NCBI RefSeq assembly: GCF_051235805.1
Contig: NZ_JBPNXV010000001.1
Span: 1,612,001 to 1,676,000, forward strand
Direction of reading: 5' to 3'
Length of the DNA: 64,000 bases
Source of the DNA: Pseudothermotoga_B sp051235805
GTDB taxonomy: Bacteria > Thermotogota > Thermotogae > Thermotogales > DSM-5069
Under the pieces are notes generated by a model. It made no database searches, was not told the DNA's origin, and worked only from the letters and a program-made list of their open reading frames with translations. Each line of letters opens with the position of its first letter. Position 1 is the first letter of the stretch. The position numbers and the translations under genes are program-made. Below are positions 25,974 through 34,835 of the stretch, in pieces.

Positions 25974-26771
25974 ATGGTCATAAACATCGCAGGCACGAGT
26001 AAGGTTGCATTAGTTCTTTGCAAAACTTTGATCGAAGATAATGACTTCTCAGTTGGTTATGTCATTTCGCGCTCTAAGGAAAGAGCCATTTCCTTCGTGC
26101 AAAAACTTGGTGCAGGAACTCCAGTGAATTACGAAGATGAGTTTGTCTTGAAAGATATCGTTTTCATAGCTGTTCCAGACAGCGTCATCAGGTATGTCTA
26201 TCAGCAACTTAAGAGTAAAATAGATGTAGATGCACTGATCTATCACTTCAGTGGATTTTTCTCTTCAGAGGTTTTCGAAGGCGCAACAGGAAGAGGTTCG
26301 ATCCATCCTAATCTTGCCTTTGCAGATGAAGAAGTGGCTTTCAAAATGATCAAAGGTTGTTGTTTTGGCATAGAGGGCAATGAAAAAGGTCTTTCTCTCG
26401 CAAGAGAAATGGTGAAGAAGATATCCGGATGCTGGATTGAAATTCCTCAAGGTGCAAAAGGCGCTTATCATCTCGCTGCAGTGGTAGCATCGAATTTCGG
26501 TGTCGGACTTGCGTACCTTGCAAAGAAGATCTATGAGCTTCATCGAATAGAAGGTTTTGAGAAGATCATACCTCAGTTGATGCTGAATACAGTTGAGAAT
26601 ATCTCAAGACTTGGTGTTGAGGATTCTCTCACTGGACCAGTTGCAAGAGGTGACTGGGCAGTCGTAGAAGCGGAAGGAGTTCTTTTCGAGAAATCATTTC
26701 CAGAGTATCGAGAAATTTACAGAATTTTCGTAGATCTCCTAAGAGATATCAGTAAAGGGGTGAGAAGATGA
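25974..26771 (+). CDS. Rossmann-like/DUF2520 oxidoreductase, possible ketopantoate reductase
   Basis: 265 aa. N-terminal Rossmann-like NAD(P) fold (residues 1-120; IAGTSKVALVLCKTL, then IVFIAVPDSVIRYVYQQL) and C-terminal all-helical DUF2520 domain (about 125-260; PQGAKGAYHLAAVVASNFGVGLAYLAKKI, SLTGPVARGD). It overlaps panB by 4 nt. The family includes PanG-type ketopantoate reductases reported from Francisella, which perform the step after PanB; I cite this from memory. No PanE or PanC is in the window. Reductase of ketopantoate is the best guess, from family plus gene pairing. Confidence 0.8.
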   Translation: MVINIAGTSKVALVLCKTLIEDNDFSVGYVISRSKERAISFVQKLGAGTPVNYEDEFVLKDIVFIAVPDSVIRYVYQQLKSKIDVDALIYHFSGFFSSEVFEGATGRGSIHPNLAFADEEVAFKMIKGCCFGIEGNEKGLSLAREMVKKISGCWIEIPQGAKGAYHLAAVVASNFGVGLAYLAKKIYELHRIEGFEKIIPQLMLNTVENISRLGVEDSLTGPVARGDWAVVEAEGVLFEKSFPEYREIYRIFVDLLRDISKGVRR

Positions 26772-27571
26772 ACGTTCAGAAATTCATGTCGATGAAAGGT
26801 AAAGAACAGATCGTCTTGATCACTGCTTATGATGCTCCTTTTGCCAATATCGTTCACCAAGCTGGTGTAGATGCAATACTGGTCGGTGATTCTGTTGCAA
26901 ACAACGTTCTTGGTTACTCAGATACCTTAGCTGCAACGATGGAGGATATGATACGTCACACTCAAGCCGTTAGGCGCGGAGCACCTGAAGCTTTTATCAT
27001 TGCAGATATGCCTTTTCTGTCCTATCAATGCTCTCACGATGAAGCTGTGAAAAATGCTGGAAGATTCTTGAAGGAAGCTGGCGCAAACGCTGTGAAACTC
27101 GAAGGAGGTTCCTTCTATGCACCTCTGATAGAGAGATTGGTAAAAGCCGGCATACCGGTCATGGGGCATCTTGGCTTGACTCCCCAATCGGTGAATCTCT
27201 TTGGTGGCTATAAAGTGCAAGGTAAGACTGAGAAAAGCGCAGAATACCTCCTTGAAGAAGCAAAGGCAATAGAAAAGGCTGGTGTATTTTCGATAGTACT
27301 GGAAATGGTAGTCGAGGAAACGGCAAAGAGAATTACGGAAAATCTAACTGTACCGACGATCGGTATAGGTTCTGGCCGATACTGTGATGGACAAGTTCTG
27401 GTACTGCATGATCTGCTCGGTTTGAACCCAAGCTTTCTTCCGAAATTCGCAAAGAGATATGCAAATCTCTATCAGACATCATTAGAAGCTGTACAGAAAT
27501 ATGCTCTCGAGGTGCGCAGTCGTACCTTCCCATCAGAAGAAAACGTTTTCAAAGCTGGTGGAGGATCATGA
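26768..27571 (+). CDS. panB: 3-methyl-2-oxobutanoate hydroxymethyltransferase
   Basis: 267 aa TIM-barrel enzyme that makes ketopantoate from 2-ketoisovalerate and methylene-tetrahydrofolate, first step toward pantothenate and CoA. Seen: ITAYDAPFANIVHQAGVDAILVGDS with the metal Asp, DMPFLSYQ, AVKLEGG, and VMGHLGLTPQSVN, IGIGSGRYCDGQVLVLHDLLG. Length is normal. It overlaps the preceding reductase and following sbcD each by 4 nt (ATGA), so one transcript carries vitamin and DNA-repair genes. Confidence 0.97.
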   Translation: MNVQKFMSMKGKEQIVLITAYDAPFANIVHQAGVDAILVGDSVANNVLGYSDTLAATMEDMIRHTQAVRRGAPEAFIIADMPFLSYQCSHDEAVKNAGRFLKEAGANAVKLEGGSFYAPLIERLVKAGIPVMGHLGLTPQSVNLFGGYKVQGKTEKSAEYLLEEAKAIEKAGVFSIVLEMVVEETAKRITENLTVPTIGIGSGRYCDGQVLVLHDLLGLNPSFLPKFAKRYANLYQTSLEAVQKYALEVRSRTFPSEENVFKAGGGS

Positions 27572-28683
27572 AAATCTTGCACACCTCTGATTGGCACTTG
27601 GGTTTGGAATCTTGGATGGGTTCAAGAGCGGTGGACAGGCTTGAAGAGACAAAGAATTCTCTTTCTCACCTTGTGGAGATAGCAGAAAAAGAAAAGGTTG
27701 AAGTTGTTTTGATCACAGGGGACGTATTACACAAAAAGAATGCTCCGAGAATCGAGGTTTTGAATGTACTTTCAGAGATCGTCTCTTCTTTCGCAAGAAT
27801 CGCTCCAACCTTTCTCGTGATGGGCAACCACGACTGGCAAGGACTTAAGACATGGAACAACTTACCGGTGAAGAATCTTTTCGTGGTTGACCGCCCAGAT
27901 CAAGTCACTCTGGAGAAGATAAAGATCTTCTTCTTGCCCTATGTCGATCCTCAGAGACTGCTCGGGATGAAGGATGATCCCTTAGCTGCTGCCGGGGAGT
28001 ATCTGAACAACTTCTTAGTACAAGTCCGTAATCAAATAGATGAAACGAAGATCAACATACTTGCTGGACATCTCTTAATCGAAGGATTGATCGAATCTGA
28101 TGAAGAGAGTTCCATAGGTGTACAGATAAAGAAATCCGTGATTCCCACTGGTTTGAATTACGTTGCACTCGGTCACATACACAACAGGTCTGTTGTGCAG
28201 CAATCACCGCTGACTTGCTATGCAGGATCACCAATAGCACTCGACTTCGGAGAGGAAAAAGACAACAAGGGTGCTATCGTCGTGGAGTTCGAAAAGGACA
28301 GGGTAAGAGTTCATCAGATAAACACACCGAGAAAGTCTTTGAAAACCTTCTCTGTGCTGGATTATTCTGAAGACGCTCTCAGATCGTTGACTAAAGAACT
28401 CAAGAGTTTTGACGGTTATGCTCGCGTGATATTCGACAGCCATCCATCAGATGAAGTACGCAGGTATTTGATGGAAAACTTCGAATGTGTTGTGAAAGTG
28501 CAGTTCAAGAAAAGTGAAAGGCAAAGTCAACAACCAAGCATTGTAACAAGAGAAAAGGTGGATATTCTGCAACTGTATGATAAGTATGTGAAGGGTAGAT
28601 TCGGTGAAACCGAAGTCTTGATGGTTGATCTGGTGAAGAAGATTCTCAAGGAGGTTGAAGAAGATCAGACCAATCAGTATTGA
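27568..28683 (+). CDS. sbcD: DNA double-strand break nuclease SbcD/Mre11
   Basis: 371 aa calcineurin-like phosphoesterase. Metal motifs: SDWHLGLES (near 8), TGDVLHKKN (near 50), GNHDWQG (near 87), AGHLLIEG (near 170) and LGHIHNRS (near 210). With SbcC it forms the ATP-driven nuclease that opens hairpins and processes broken ends. The C-terminal part forms the capping and SbcC-binding region. It overlaps sbcC by up to 29 nt depending on the sbcC start. Confidence 0.95.
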   Translation: MKILHTSDWHLGLESWMGSRAVDRLEETKNSLSHLVEIAEKEKVEVVLITGDVLHKKNAPRIEVLNVLSEIVSSFARIAPTFLVMGNHDWQGLKTWNNLPVKNLFVVDRPDQVTLEKIKIFFLPYVDPQRLLGMKDDPLAAAGEYLNNFLVQVRNQIDETKINILAGHLLIEGLIESDEESSIGVQIKKSVIPTGLNYVALGHIHNRSVVQQSPLTCYAGSPIALDFGEEKDNKGAIVVEFEKDRVRVHQINTPRKSLKTFSVLDYSEDALRSLTKELKSFDGYARVIFDSHPSDEVRRYLMENFECVVKVQFKKSERQSQQPSIVTREKVDILQLYDKYVKGRFGETEVLMVDLVKKILKEVEEDQTNQY

Positions 28684-31216
28684 GATAAGAAACTTTCTGG
28701 GGATTGAAGATTGCAAAGTGGACTTCAAAGAAGGTGTTTTTCTCATCCTGGGTCAGAACGGGGCAGGTAAGTCTTCCTTGCTCGAAGCAATCGTTTTCGC
28801 TCTGTATGGAACTGGTGTCAGATATGGAAGGAAAAGCCCTGCTGATTACCTGCACTCGGGTAGATCGGACTGCCAGGTTAGGTTCTGTTTTCTCAGAAAC
28901 GGCAAGAAGTATGAAGTACTCCGACGTGTGAAGAGCTCTGGAGGTACAGAGGCCTTACTGATTGAAAACGACTCTGTGGTTGCAACCCAAAGGAGTAATG
29001 TGGATAAAGAACTGCAAAGAATTTTCGACACCTCTTATGACAGTTTCATTGCTACCTTTTTCTTGCCACAGGGCAGAGCAACATACTTGCTCACGGCAAA
29101 GAGATCAGAGATCAACGACATAGTTTTCGACATACTTTTTCCAAAAAAGGTGCTGAGAGTTGTCCAGGAAAAGGTCAATGAACTGGTGAAAAACCTTCAT
29201 GCAGAAAGTGAAAAAAGACAAGCAAGATTGTCAGATCTCAGAGATAGGTCTGACAAACTATCACAACAGGTTTCAGCAGAAAAAATTGCATTTCTCAACA
29301 ACAGACTCAGCCAACTCTACAAAGAGATCGAGTCTAAGCAAGAAGCAGTGAAGGTAGTAGAACAAGAAAGGCAATTGTGGGAACAGATCAAACAAATTGA
29401 AAATACTCTGACAACTTTGAAAGCAGAGAGATTGAAACTCATTGAAGCGGCAGAAGAAGAAAAAAAGATAAGTCTTGCGAGATCTCTGAATGGAGAGTTT
29501 CAGATTTTGGCAAATCTTCGCGAAAAAGTCGATTACCTGCAAAAAGAGAAGAAGAAATCAACACAACAGATGGAGCTTTACAGAAGTGGTCTCCTTCAAG
29601 CCCAAGGTGAACTCAAGAAGCTGCGCGAAAAGCAAAACGAACTTGAAAGGCAATTGAGTATCCTTTACACAGATAGAGAGAGATTCCATAAGATCGAACT
29701 GCAGAGTGAGCCTTTAATCAACGAACTGAGCCAACTCGAAACAGCGGTTGTGTTTTTGGAAAGAGAGAAAAATGAATTACATGATAGTCTGTCCCAGTTC
29801 GACCGACAACTGACTGAGAAGCAGCAAATACTACAGAAACAAGGTGCTGAGATTCGAAAGTTAGAGGATGAATTTGATTCGGTAAAAGAAAAGAGCTTAT
29901 TGTGGATGGCTCACGAAATAGCTCAGAACCTTCAAGATGGTGATAGATGCCCAGTGTGTGGGAGTACTTTTCGAAAGATCTACATAGACAAAGTCGAAGG
30001 TGATGCACGGAGATATCAACAACTAAAAGAAAGTATGGAAAAAGTCCAAAAACAGATACAGCAAGCAGAACTGGAGACCAAGTCCCTTCTTGAACAAAAG
30101 GAGAAAACATTGGCGCGTGCGAACCAGACAGAAAAAGACCTCTTGGCGAAAACACAAAAGATTGAATCAATCAAAGAACAGCTTACGAAACTGGGCTTTG
30201 AGAGTTCACTCAGAAACAAGATACAGGATGTCTCAATGAAGATAGAAAAGACCTTACAACAAAGAACTGAAATTCAATCCAAAGTTTCGAAACTCGAAGA
30301 ACTCACCGAGCAGTCTTCAAAGAGAATCGAAGAGCTCAGTAAAGAAGAGCATCAAATCTCAAGTGAGTTGGAACAAATCAGTAAGAATTTAATTGAGGCA
30401 GAAAAAGAGTTCCACGAAAAACTGAAGCAGATAGGTTTTACTCCTGTAGAATTTGAGATATATCGTGCAAAACAACCACCACAAGAAGGCGCTGTACAGA
30501 TTCTTCAAAAGATAGAGCTGGAAATTGAAAGAAACGTAGAAAAACTAAGCCAACTGCGAGAAGCGGTGAAAATGGATTTTGAAATGTGTGAAAAAGAATA
30601 CAAGAAACTGTCAATCGAATTGGAGCAGCTCAAGAAAGAAAGAGAAGAAAATCTCAAACAGAAGGCTGTGCTGGAACATGTACTGCAAGAGTTGAAAGTC
30701 ATTGAAGAACAAAAACTGATACTCGAAAAAGAGTACAAATCGATTGATGCAGAGTATCGAATCGCCCAAGCAGTCAAGGAAACTCTTTCGGCGAGAGAGT
30801 TTCAATCATTTGTCACCAACATAGTCCTTGATGAAATCAGAGTAAGAGCCAACGATATTCTCGATACCATCACCGATGGCAGATTCAAGATCCGAGTCAA
30901 TGAGAACGGTTTTGTCATAACCGATGGAGGCATAGAAAGAGATGCAAGTGGTCTGTCCGGTGGTGAAAAAACTATAGTTTCACTCGCTTTGGCAATATCG
31001 ATTGCCGAGACCACAGCAGGGCAAATGGAGGCCTTTTTCATAGACGAAGGTTTCTCATCATTGGACGAGGAGAACAAATTGCGCATAGCGAACGCCTTGA
31101 AACAAATGGAGAAACTCAACAAAGTGATTGGATTCGTCACACATGATCAGCAATTTGCAGATTACTTTGAAAGAAAGCTGATCGTCGAAAAAGGTGGTGT
31201 GGTGAGGTGGCAGTAG
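28655..31216 (+). CDS. sbcC: DNA repair ATPase SbcC/Rad50
   Basis: SMC-like ATPase, 853 aa if read from TTG 28655. Walker A GQNGAGKSS (near 34), long coiled coils from about 170 to 700 interrupted by the zinc hook CPVC (432-435), signature SGLSGGEKTIVSLALA and Walker B AFFIDEGFSSLDEENK near the end. Partner of SbcD. The start is odd: the TTG sits inside the AAGGAGGT ribosome site (28648-28655), while ATC at 28664-28666 stands 9 nt after AGGAGG and gives IRPISIEIRNFLG, aligning to the usual start of Rad50 proteins. The real start may therefore be AUC 28664. Confidence 0.93.
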   Translation: MKKIRPISIEIRNFLGIEDCKVDFKEGVFLILGQNGAGKSSLLEAIVFALYGTGVRYGRKSPADYLHSGRSDCQVRFCFLRNGKKYEVLRRVKSSGGTEALLIENDSVVATQRSNVDKELQRIFDTSYDSFIATFFLPQGRATYLLTAKRSEINDIVFDILFPKKVLRVVQEKVNELVKNLHAESEKRQARLSDLRDRSDKLSQQVSAEKIAFLNNRLSQLYKEIESKQEAVKVVEQERQLWEQIKQIENTLTTLKAERLKLIEAAEEEKKISLARSLNGEFQILANLREKVDYLQKEKKKSTQQMELYRSGLLQAQGELKKLREKQNELERQLSILYTDRERFHKIELQSEPLINELSQLETAVVFLEREKNELHDSLSQFDRQLTEKQQILQKQGAEIRKLEDEFDSVKEKSLLWMAHEIAQNLQDGDRCPVCGSTFRKIYIDKVEGDARRYQQLKESMEKVQKQIQQAELETKSLLEQKEKTLARANQTEKDLLAKTQKIESIKEQLTKLGFESSLRNKIQDVSMKIEKTLQQRTEIQSKVSKLEELTEQSSKRIEELSKEEHQISSELEQISKNLIEAEKEFHEKLKQIGFTPVEFEIYRAKQPPQEGAVQILQKIELEIERNVEKLSQLREAVKMDFEMCEKEYKKLSIELEQLKKEREENLKQKAVLEHVLQELKVIEEQKLILEKEYKSIDAEYRIAQAVKETLSAREFQSFVTNIVLDEIRVRANDILDTITDGRFKIRVNENGFVITDGGIERDASGLSGGEKTIVSLALAISIAETTAGQMEAFFIDEGFSSLDEENKLRIANALKQMEKLNKVIGFVTHDQQFADYFERKLIVEKGGVVRWQ

Positions 31217-31836
31217 AAGAATATCAATCACTGATAGAGAGAATCGTTCAAGAAAAAGGAGCACAGGCGATTCCCAAACTTTTGGAACTACTCACCGACG
31301 AGAACGAAGAAGTCAGAGAAATCGTTCTACAAACGATTCACAGATTCGGAGATGAAGCTAAACAAATACTGCTGAAGAAGTTCAGAGAAAAACTGGCTGA
31401 ATCGACTAAGAACGATGTGCTGACCCTTTACCTAGTGGATATCCTCTCCGACATGGGAGAAAAAAGCATAAAAAAAGATCTCTACCAGTTGCTCAACAAG
31501 TACGATTATGAAAACGCGCAGATAGTAATATACGAAGCACTTGCGAAATTAGGAGATGGGGAAAAGGTCATCGACATTCTGTCCTATTTGATGCTGGAAG
31601 ACGAATACAGAACTGAACTCGCCGAGCAAGTTGCCATGGCACTTTCTCATATTCCGACAGCAAAAGCGTTGGATTGTCTTGTGAAGGCATATCAAGATGA
31701 ACAGCTCAAAGGAGCAAAGCCGTTCATCTTGAAAGCCATAGCTATTATAACGTTGAAAGACCAACAACTGTGGGATCACCTACAGAAAATATCACCAAAG
31801 AATTTGATCGGTGATATTCAAGAGTTTATTTCATAG
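31207..31836 (+). CDS. HEAT-repeat protein downstream of sbcCD
   Basis: 209 aa made of helical pairs with HEAT/PBS-lyase-like spacing (IPKLLELLTDENEEVREIVLQTIHRFG, then several diverged repeats). No enzymatic motif, signal peptide or membrane helix is visible, so it is probably a cytoplasmic protein-binding scaffold. GTG start lies in the last 10 nt of sbcC, indicating coupled translation and possibly a role with SbcCD; that role is inference. Its stop overlaps the convergent amidohydrolase gene by 11 nt. Confidence 0.78.
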   Translation: MAVEEYQSLIERIVQEKGAQAIPKLLELLTDENEEVREIVLQTIHRFGDEAKQILLKKFREKLAESTKNDVLTLYLVDILSDMGEKSIKKDLYQLLNKYDYENAQIVIYEALAKLGDGEKVIDILSYLMLEDEYRTELAEQVAMALSHIPTAKALDCLVKAYQDEQLKGAKPFILKAIAIITLKDQQLWDHLQKISPKNLIGDIQEFIS

Positions 31837-33106
31837 AACACTTCAGCAAATCTTTAACAACGGCACCTTCTTTCAAAACCATGAGTATATTCGATGGTTC
31901 CATAAGAGTTCTAACGTTTTCAAGAGGATTTTCCTTTAGAACGACAATGTCAGCCATCTTGCCTGCCTCGATAGTACCAGTGATCTCAGAAAAGCCCACA
32001 GCCTGGGCGGCATTCTTGGTTGCGGCAACGATCGCCTCCATAGGGCTCATACCTATTTTCTCTACAAACAACACGATTTCCAGCGCATTTTGTCCATGTT
32101 TGAAAGCGTTTGTACCTCCAAGGAAGTCAGTACCTGTTGCAAGTTTTACACCAGATTTGTAAGCCAGCTTTATGTTCTCGATGTGTATTTTGTAGACTTG
32201 CTCACATTTCTGTAAGCCCCACTCCGGTATACCGATCTGCTTTCCATATCTCATGATGTGTTCGACTATAGAAAGAGTTGGCACGACTATTGCATCTTTT
32301 TCCTTTGCAAGATCACAGCATTCTTGATCGATGAAAATCGCATGAGCTATCACCTTCACACCAGCCAAGAGCGAGTTCTTTATTCCTTCTGTTCCTTGAG
32401 CATGTGCGTGAACAAATCTTTTGGCGTGTTTTGCCTCTTGGACTATCGCTTTGAGCTCCTCGATAGTGAACTGTGTGTACTCTGGCCTATCTTTTTCAGA
32501 GAGAACGCCACCAGTTGCTGAAACCTTTATGAAATCAGCACCACATCTGAGTGCGTATCTGGCAGCCTTCTGACACTCTTCTACGCCGTCGCAGATGAGA
32601 GCACCAAGAGAACTTTTGAACCTCGATTCTCTGGGATCGACGTACTGTATCGGCAGATAATGTTCATCGCCATGACCAAAGGTTTGCGAGAGAGTGTGAC
32701 CAGCAGCCGATATCCTTGGACCCAAGATGGTTTTCTCTTCGACAGCCTTCTTGACACCCACGGCAATAGATCCTCCAGCATCTCCTATGCTTGTAAACCC
32801 CGAGCAGATCAAAGCCTCCAAGTCTTTGACAACTCTTGCAACAAGAACTTCATAAGGTACCAAAAGCGATTCTTTCAAAAGATCTCCACTTCTAAAACCC
32901 GTTAAATGTAGATGAGCATCGATCAGACCTGGAATAAGAAATGCATCTCGAAGATCAATAACCTTGAAATCATGCTGTGTAGGCGTGAAACTCCCTTCAG
33001 TGATCTCCACTATCTTGCTGTCTTGAATAAAAACAGTTCCTTTGAATGGCTCCTTACCAGTACCATCGATGATAACTGCATTGGTTAACGCGATACTTTC
33101 TGCCAT
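31826..33106 (-). CDS. Metal-dependent amidohydrolase (imidazolonepropionase/Xaa-Pro dipeptidase-like)
   Basis: 426 aa. Metal sites in order: DAHLHLTGF (near 62), the Lys region FIKVSATGGV (near 195; Lys often carbamylated in this class), HAHAQGTEG (near 234), AHAIFIDQEC (near 256) and TGTDFLGG (near 335). GTIEAGKMADIVVLKENPL is the usual C-terminal strand set. Close relatives hydrolyse dipeptides or cyclic amides; substrate unresolved. It has its own strong promoter and shares no operon. It is distinct in sequence from the amidohydrolase at 19233-20390. Confidence 0.88.
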   Translation of the reverse strand: MAESIALTNAVIIDGTGKEPFKGTVFIQDSKIVEITEGSFTPTQHDFKVIDLRDAFLIPGLIDAHLHLTGFRSGDLLKESLLVPYEVLVARVVKDLEALICSGFTSIGDAGGSIAVGVKKAVEEKTILGPRISAAGHTLSQTFGHGDEHYLPIQYVDPRESRFKSSLGALICDGVEECQKAARYALRCGADFIKVSATGGVLSEKDRPEYTQFTIEELKAIVQEAKHAKRFVHAHAQGTEGIKNSLLAGVKVIAHAIFIDQECCDLAKEKDAIVVPTLSIVEHIMRYGKQIGIPEWGLQKCEQVYKIHIENIKLAYKSGVKLATGTDFLGGTNAFKHGQNALEIVLFVEKIGMSPMEAIVAATKNAAQAVGFSEITGTIEAGKMADIVVLKENPLENVRTLMEPSNILMVLKEGAVVKDLLKCSMK

Positions 33107-33137
33107 CAGAACACCTCCTCATTTGAGAATTTCATGT

Positions 33138-33166
33138 ATGATAAAACATCTCTGCTAAGTTGTCAA
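33138..33166 (-). promoter_or_regulatory. Promoter of the minus-strand amidohydrolase
   Basis: TTGACA (33161-33166) and TATCAT (33138-33143), 17 nt apart on the minus strand, about 35 nt from the start codon. The -10 edge and spacer fall in the left arm of an 11-bp inverted repeat (33143-33153 with 33190-33200), which may be an operator or, on the plus strand, a long-loop terminator-like hairpin followed by T residues. Confidence 0.75.
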
Positions 33167-33242
33167 CACGGTTCGGTTGTTCAAAGTCAAGAGATGTTTT
33201 TTTGCAACCTCAACGTGATAAAACTGTTGTTTACGCGCGATG

Positions 33243-33251
33243 TGGTACGAT
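33243..33251 (+). promoter_or_regulatory. Extended -10 promoter for kamDE
   Basis: TGGTACGAT fits the TGnTAnnnT extended -10 form and lies 18 nt upstream of kamD, right before its ribosome site. No convincing -35 is present. I see no cobalamin riboswitch in the short gap, although the enzyme uses adenosylcobalamin. Confidence 0.4.
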
Positions 33252-33269
33252 TTTCATGGAGGTGTGTAC

Positions 33270-34835
33270 ATGGATCGCCCGAGAATCAAGTTGGATAAGA
33301 AGGTTGTCGATTATGCGAGAGAGCTTGCAAAAGAGATCACCGATGAAATTCAGGAAATGATCCAACAACATTCAACTGTCTCCATCGAGAGAACGGTTCT
33401 CAGGCTTTTTGGAGTCGACGGAGTCACAGACGATCAAATACCCATTGTGAATTCAGTGGTCGACAAGCTCAAAGAATGGCATATGCTCGAAGATGGCGCG
33501 GCAAGAACAATCACAAACGCGATGATCGTATTAGACAAAGATGTCCAAACCGTATGTGAAGCAATTGTAGATGGTCTGGACCTGAGATCTTTACCCCGCG
33601 CACCAGAGGAGAAGATCTCACAAATGATGAGAGAAATCTCAGCAGAGGCACTCGACAGTATAGAAAGGAAGAGTCAAGAAAGAGAGAGCCTTCTTGAGGA
33701 ACTGGGCGATCCACCTCAACCTTACAAATACCTCATCGTTGCAACTGGAAATATCTATGAAGATGTGGCGCAGGCAAGATCTGCCGTAAATCAAGGTGCA
33801 GATATCATCGCCGTTATAAGATCGACGGCGCAGAGTTTGCTCGATTACGTACCGTACGGTGCAACCACCGAAGGTTATGGTGGAACCTATGCAACACAGG
33901 AGAATTTCAGAATAATGAGGCAAGCACTTGATGAAATAGCTAAGAAAGTCGGTAGGTACATCAGACAAGTGAATTACGCTTCGGGTTTGTGTATGCCAGA
34001 AATTGCCGCTATTGCTTCCCTGGAGGGACTCGACATACTTTTGAACGATGCGATGTACGGCATTCTGTTCAGGGATATAAACATGATCAGAACCTTCACA
34101 GATCAGTACACCTCCAGATTGTTGTGTGCTTTCGCGGGGATAACGATAAACACCGGAGAAGACAACTATTTGACAACATCAGACGCCATAGAAAAGGCAC
34201 ATACTGTTACAGCCTCTCAGTTGATCAACGAACAGTTCGCACTTAAGGCTGGAATGAAACCTGCATTGATGGGACTTGGGCATGCCTTCGAGATAAATCC
34301 GGATATTGAAGATGGTTTGCTCTATGAAATAGCACACGCGATGCTTACAAGAGAGCTCTTCCCAGACTACCCCATTAAGTACATGCCACCGACGAAATTC
34401 ATGACTGGAAATATATTCAAAGGCTATGCCGTGGAAACTCTGTACAATCTGGTTTCGGTGATGACCGGTCAGGGCATACAACTGCTTGGCATTCTCACTG
34501 AAGCAATTCACACACCATATCTGCAGGACAGATATCTCGCCTTGGTCAACGCTAACTATGTCTTTAACAATGCGCGCCATCTTGGCGGAGAAATTCTCTT
34601 CAAAGAAGATGGTTTCATAGAGAGACGCGCGAACGAGGTACTCAAAGAGGCTGTCAAATTGCTTGAACACACAAGAGAAGTTGGGCTTCTCAAGGCAATA
34701 GAAGAAGGTCAGTTTGCCGATATATCTCGAAGAAGAGATGCCGGAAAAGGACTTGAAGGTGTTTTCAAGAAGTCCGAAAATTACTGTAATCCCATACAAG
34801 AAGAGCTGGAAAGGCGACTGGGGGTGAAAGGATGA
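33270..34835 (+). CDS. kamD: Lysine 5,6-aminomutase alpha subunit
   Basis: 521 aa from ATG 33270, chosen for GGAGGT 6 nt upstream; the open frame extends 10 codons further without a site. It forms with KamE the adenosylcobalamin- and PLP-dependent enzyme that shifts the terminal amino group of D-lysine or beta-lysine from carbon 6 to 5. Family-typical stretches seen: DQIPIVNSVVDKL, VATGNIYEDVAQARSAVNQGADIIAVIRSTAQSLLDYVPYG and GLGHAFEINP. The next gene overlaps by 4 nt. The other lysine-fermentation genes (kamA, kdd, kce, kal) are not nearby. Confidence 0.92.
   Translation: MDRPRIKLDKKVVDYARELAKEITDEIQEMIQQHSTVSIERTVLRLFGVDGVTDDQIPIVNSVVDKLKEWHMLEDGAARTITNAMIVLDKDVQTVCEAIVDGLDLRSLPRAPEEKISQMMREISAEALDSIERKSQERESLLEELGDPPQPYKYLIVATGNIYEDVAQARSAVNQGADIIAVIRSTAQSLLDYVPYGATTEGYGGTYATQENFRIMRQALDEIAKKVGRYIRQVNYASGLCMPEIAAIASLEGLDILLNDAMYGILFRDINMIRTFTDQYTSRLLCAFAGITINTGEDNYLTTSDAIEKAHTVTASQLINEQFALKAGMKPALMGLGHAFEINPDIEDGLLYEIAHAMLTRELFPDYPIKYMPPTKFMTGNIFKGYAVETLYNLVSVMTGQGIQLLGILTEAIHTPYLQDRYLALVNANYVFNNARHLGGEILFKEDGFIERRANEVLKEAVKLLEHTREVGLLKAIEEGQFADISRRRDAGKGLEGVFKKSENYCNPIQEELERRLGVKG

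Noticed and set aside
33107..33269. Cobalamin riboswitch before kamDE
   Set aside because: The gap is too short and lacks a B12-box-like sequence; only an inverted repeat and promoter elements are seen.
34179..34799. 206-codon minus-strand frame inside kamD
   Set aside because: Antisense shadow of a well-supported aminomutase gene; composition is not protein-like.
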